Position numbers and translations under genes: made by a program. Of a stretch of 13,688 nucleotides of DNA, positions 13,399-13,688 are shown piece by piece; position 1 is the first letter of the stretch, and each line of letters starts with the position of its first letter. This stretch comes from Synergistaceae bacterium (GTDB lineage Bacteria; Synergistota; Synergistia; Synergistales; Synergistaceae): positions 1 to 13,688 of the forward strand of contig JAISQP010000042.1 of NCBI GenBank assembly GCA_031274115.1, written 5' to 3'. The notes below the pieces were generated by a model. That model did not search any database and was not told the origin of the DNA. It was given only the letters and a program-made list of their open reading frames with translations.

Positions 13399-13424
13399 AA
13401 GAGGGCCGCGGTCTTACGCGGCCC
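13394..13424 (-). terminator. Rho-independent terminator of rpmB
   Basis: GGGCCGCG (13403-13410) pairs with CGCGGCCC (13417-13424) around a 6-nt loop (13411-13416). Read on the minus strand the stem is followed by TCTTTTATTT, a U-rich tract. No T-run exists on the + side, so it mainly ends rpmB transcription. The rpmB stop codon is in the loop, and the U-tract covers the thiN stop codon region. Confidence 0.8.
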
Positions 13425-13608
13425 TGCGAATTCTGCCTGAGCGGAGGCATTTTGTGCAAATCTTCATTTTTTTCGACTCTCCGCCTCCGACGTCAACCTT
13501 GACGCTCCTGAGGTTTATAAGCCAGCGCCTCCTGGTGTGACGGTTCGAGTGGCTCACCGCGTTGCCTGTGCTGGGGCCCCTGCCGCAGCAGTCGCAGAAC
13601 TTGGACAT
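13414..13608 (-). CDS. rpmB: 50S ribosomal protein L28, zinc-ribbon type
   Basis: This encodes 64 residues. L28 is a small, basic protein of the large ribosomal subunit. It begins MSKFCDCCGRGPSTGNAVSHSNR, the typical L28 N-terminus (KCDxCGKGPxxGNxVSHS). Two cysteine pairs, Cys5/Cys8 (with an extra Cys7) and Cys51/Cys54 (KICTKC), mark the zinc-binding C+ form. The C-terminal CLRSGRI is also characteristic. The ATG at 13608-13606 (minus) has a strong ribosome-binding site GGAGGGAGGGG (13625-13615) 6 nt upstream, so the longer frame starting at 13665 is not used. It is monocistronic in the window, with its own promoter and terminator, and converges on thiN. Confidence 0.96.
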   Translation of the reverse strand: MSKFCDCCGRGPSTGNAVSHSNRHTRRRWLINLRSVKVDVGGGESKKMKICTKCLRSGRIRRAA

Positions 13609-13655
13609 CTTTTTCCCCTCCCTCCGAAGAAACCAATTAAAAGCGCAACTTAAAA

Positions 13656-13684
13656 AGTATAGCACAGGAAAAAGAGTTTGTGAA
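13656..13684 (-). promoter_or_regulatory. Promoter of rpmB
   Basis: On the minus strand TTCACA (-35, 13679-13684) and TATACT (-10, 13656-13661) are spaced by 17 bp, with an extended -10 TGC just before TATACT. Transcription would begin near 13649, giving a leader of about 40 nt before the rpmB ATG. Confidence 0.8.
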
Positions 13685-13688
13685 TACC

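Overview
The window is a GC-rich bacterial chromosome segment, almost entirely coding on the + strand. Housekeeping genes make up most of it, and a short piece of a mobile element lies at the left edge. The gene content (HtrA protease, single-chain transketolase, TrmI-type tRNA m1A58 methyltransferase, QueH, an AIR-synthase/HypE-like protein, MltG, a DUF4911-like small protein, TldD, FtsK, thiamine pyrophosphokinase, zinc-type L28) and its order suggest a diderm anaerobe. My best guess is the Synergistota, but this rests on recalled gene order and was not tested by any search.

Layout. Positions 1-930 look like the end of an integrated prophage or other mobile element: a frameshifted C-terminal fragment of a larger protein, then a 71-residue holin-like coiled-coil/membrane protein, then a zone of 10-bp-period repeats and a terminator next to the 3' end of tRNA-Glu. 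tRNA-Gln(CTG) and tRNA-Glu(CTC) form a minus-strand unit with a clear promoter (1110-1137) and terminator (863-889). Divergent from it, htrA (1269-2732) stands alone and ends in a strong terminator (2783-2819).

Operon A (2908-7255) is tkt, trmI, queH and an AIR-synthase/HypE-like gene, joined by 0-bp spacing or ATGA overlaps. It mixes central carbon metabolism with two tRNA-modification enzymes and an ATP-dependent AIR-synthase-fold enzyme that ends in a C-terminal cysteine. A 288-bp gap follows, with an imperfect palindrome across the preceding stop codon and a large nested stem-loop element (7345-7505). Operon B (7544-12549) is mltG, a small DUF4911-like gene, tldD and ftsK: cell-wall glycan processing, proteolysis and chromosome translocation, again tightly packed. 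A tandem array of at least four very short-loop hairpins (12560-12661) separates ftsK from the thiamine pyrophosphokinase gene (12697-13398). Converging on that gene is rpmB (minus strand), whose stop codon lies in the loop of its own terminator and whose promoter is visible at the right edge.

The two observations most worth following are the 160-nt structured element before mltG, which has alternative pairings and a possible pseudoknot, and the hairpin array before the thiamine pyrophosphokinase gene. Both may be dispersed repeats or structured RNAs; sequence alone does not decide. No complete novel protein system is visible.
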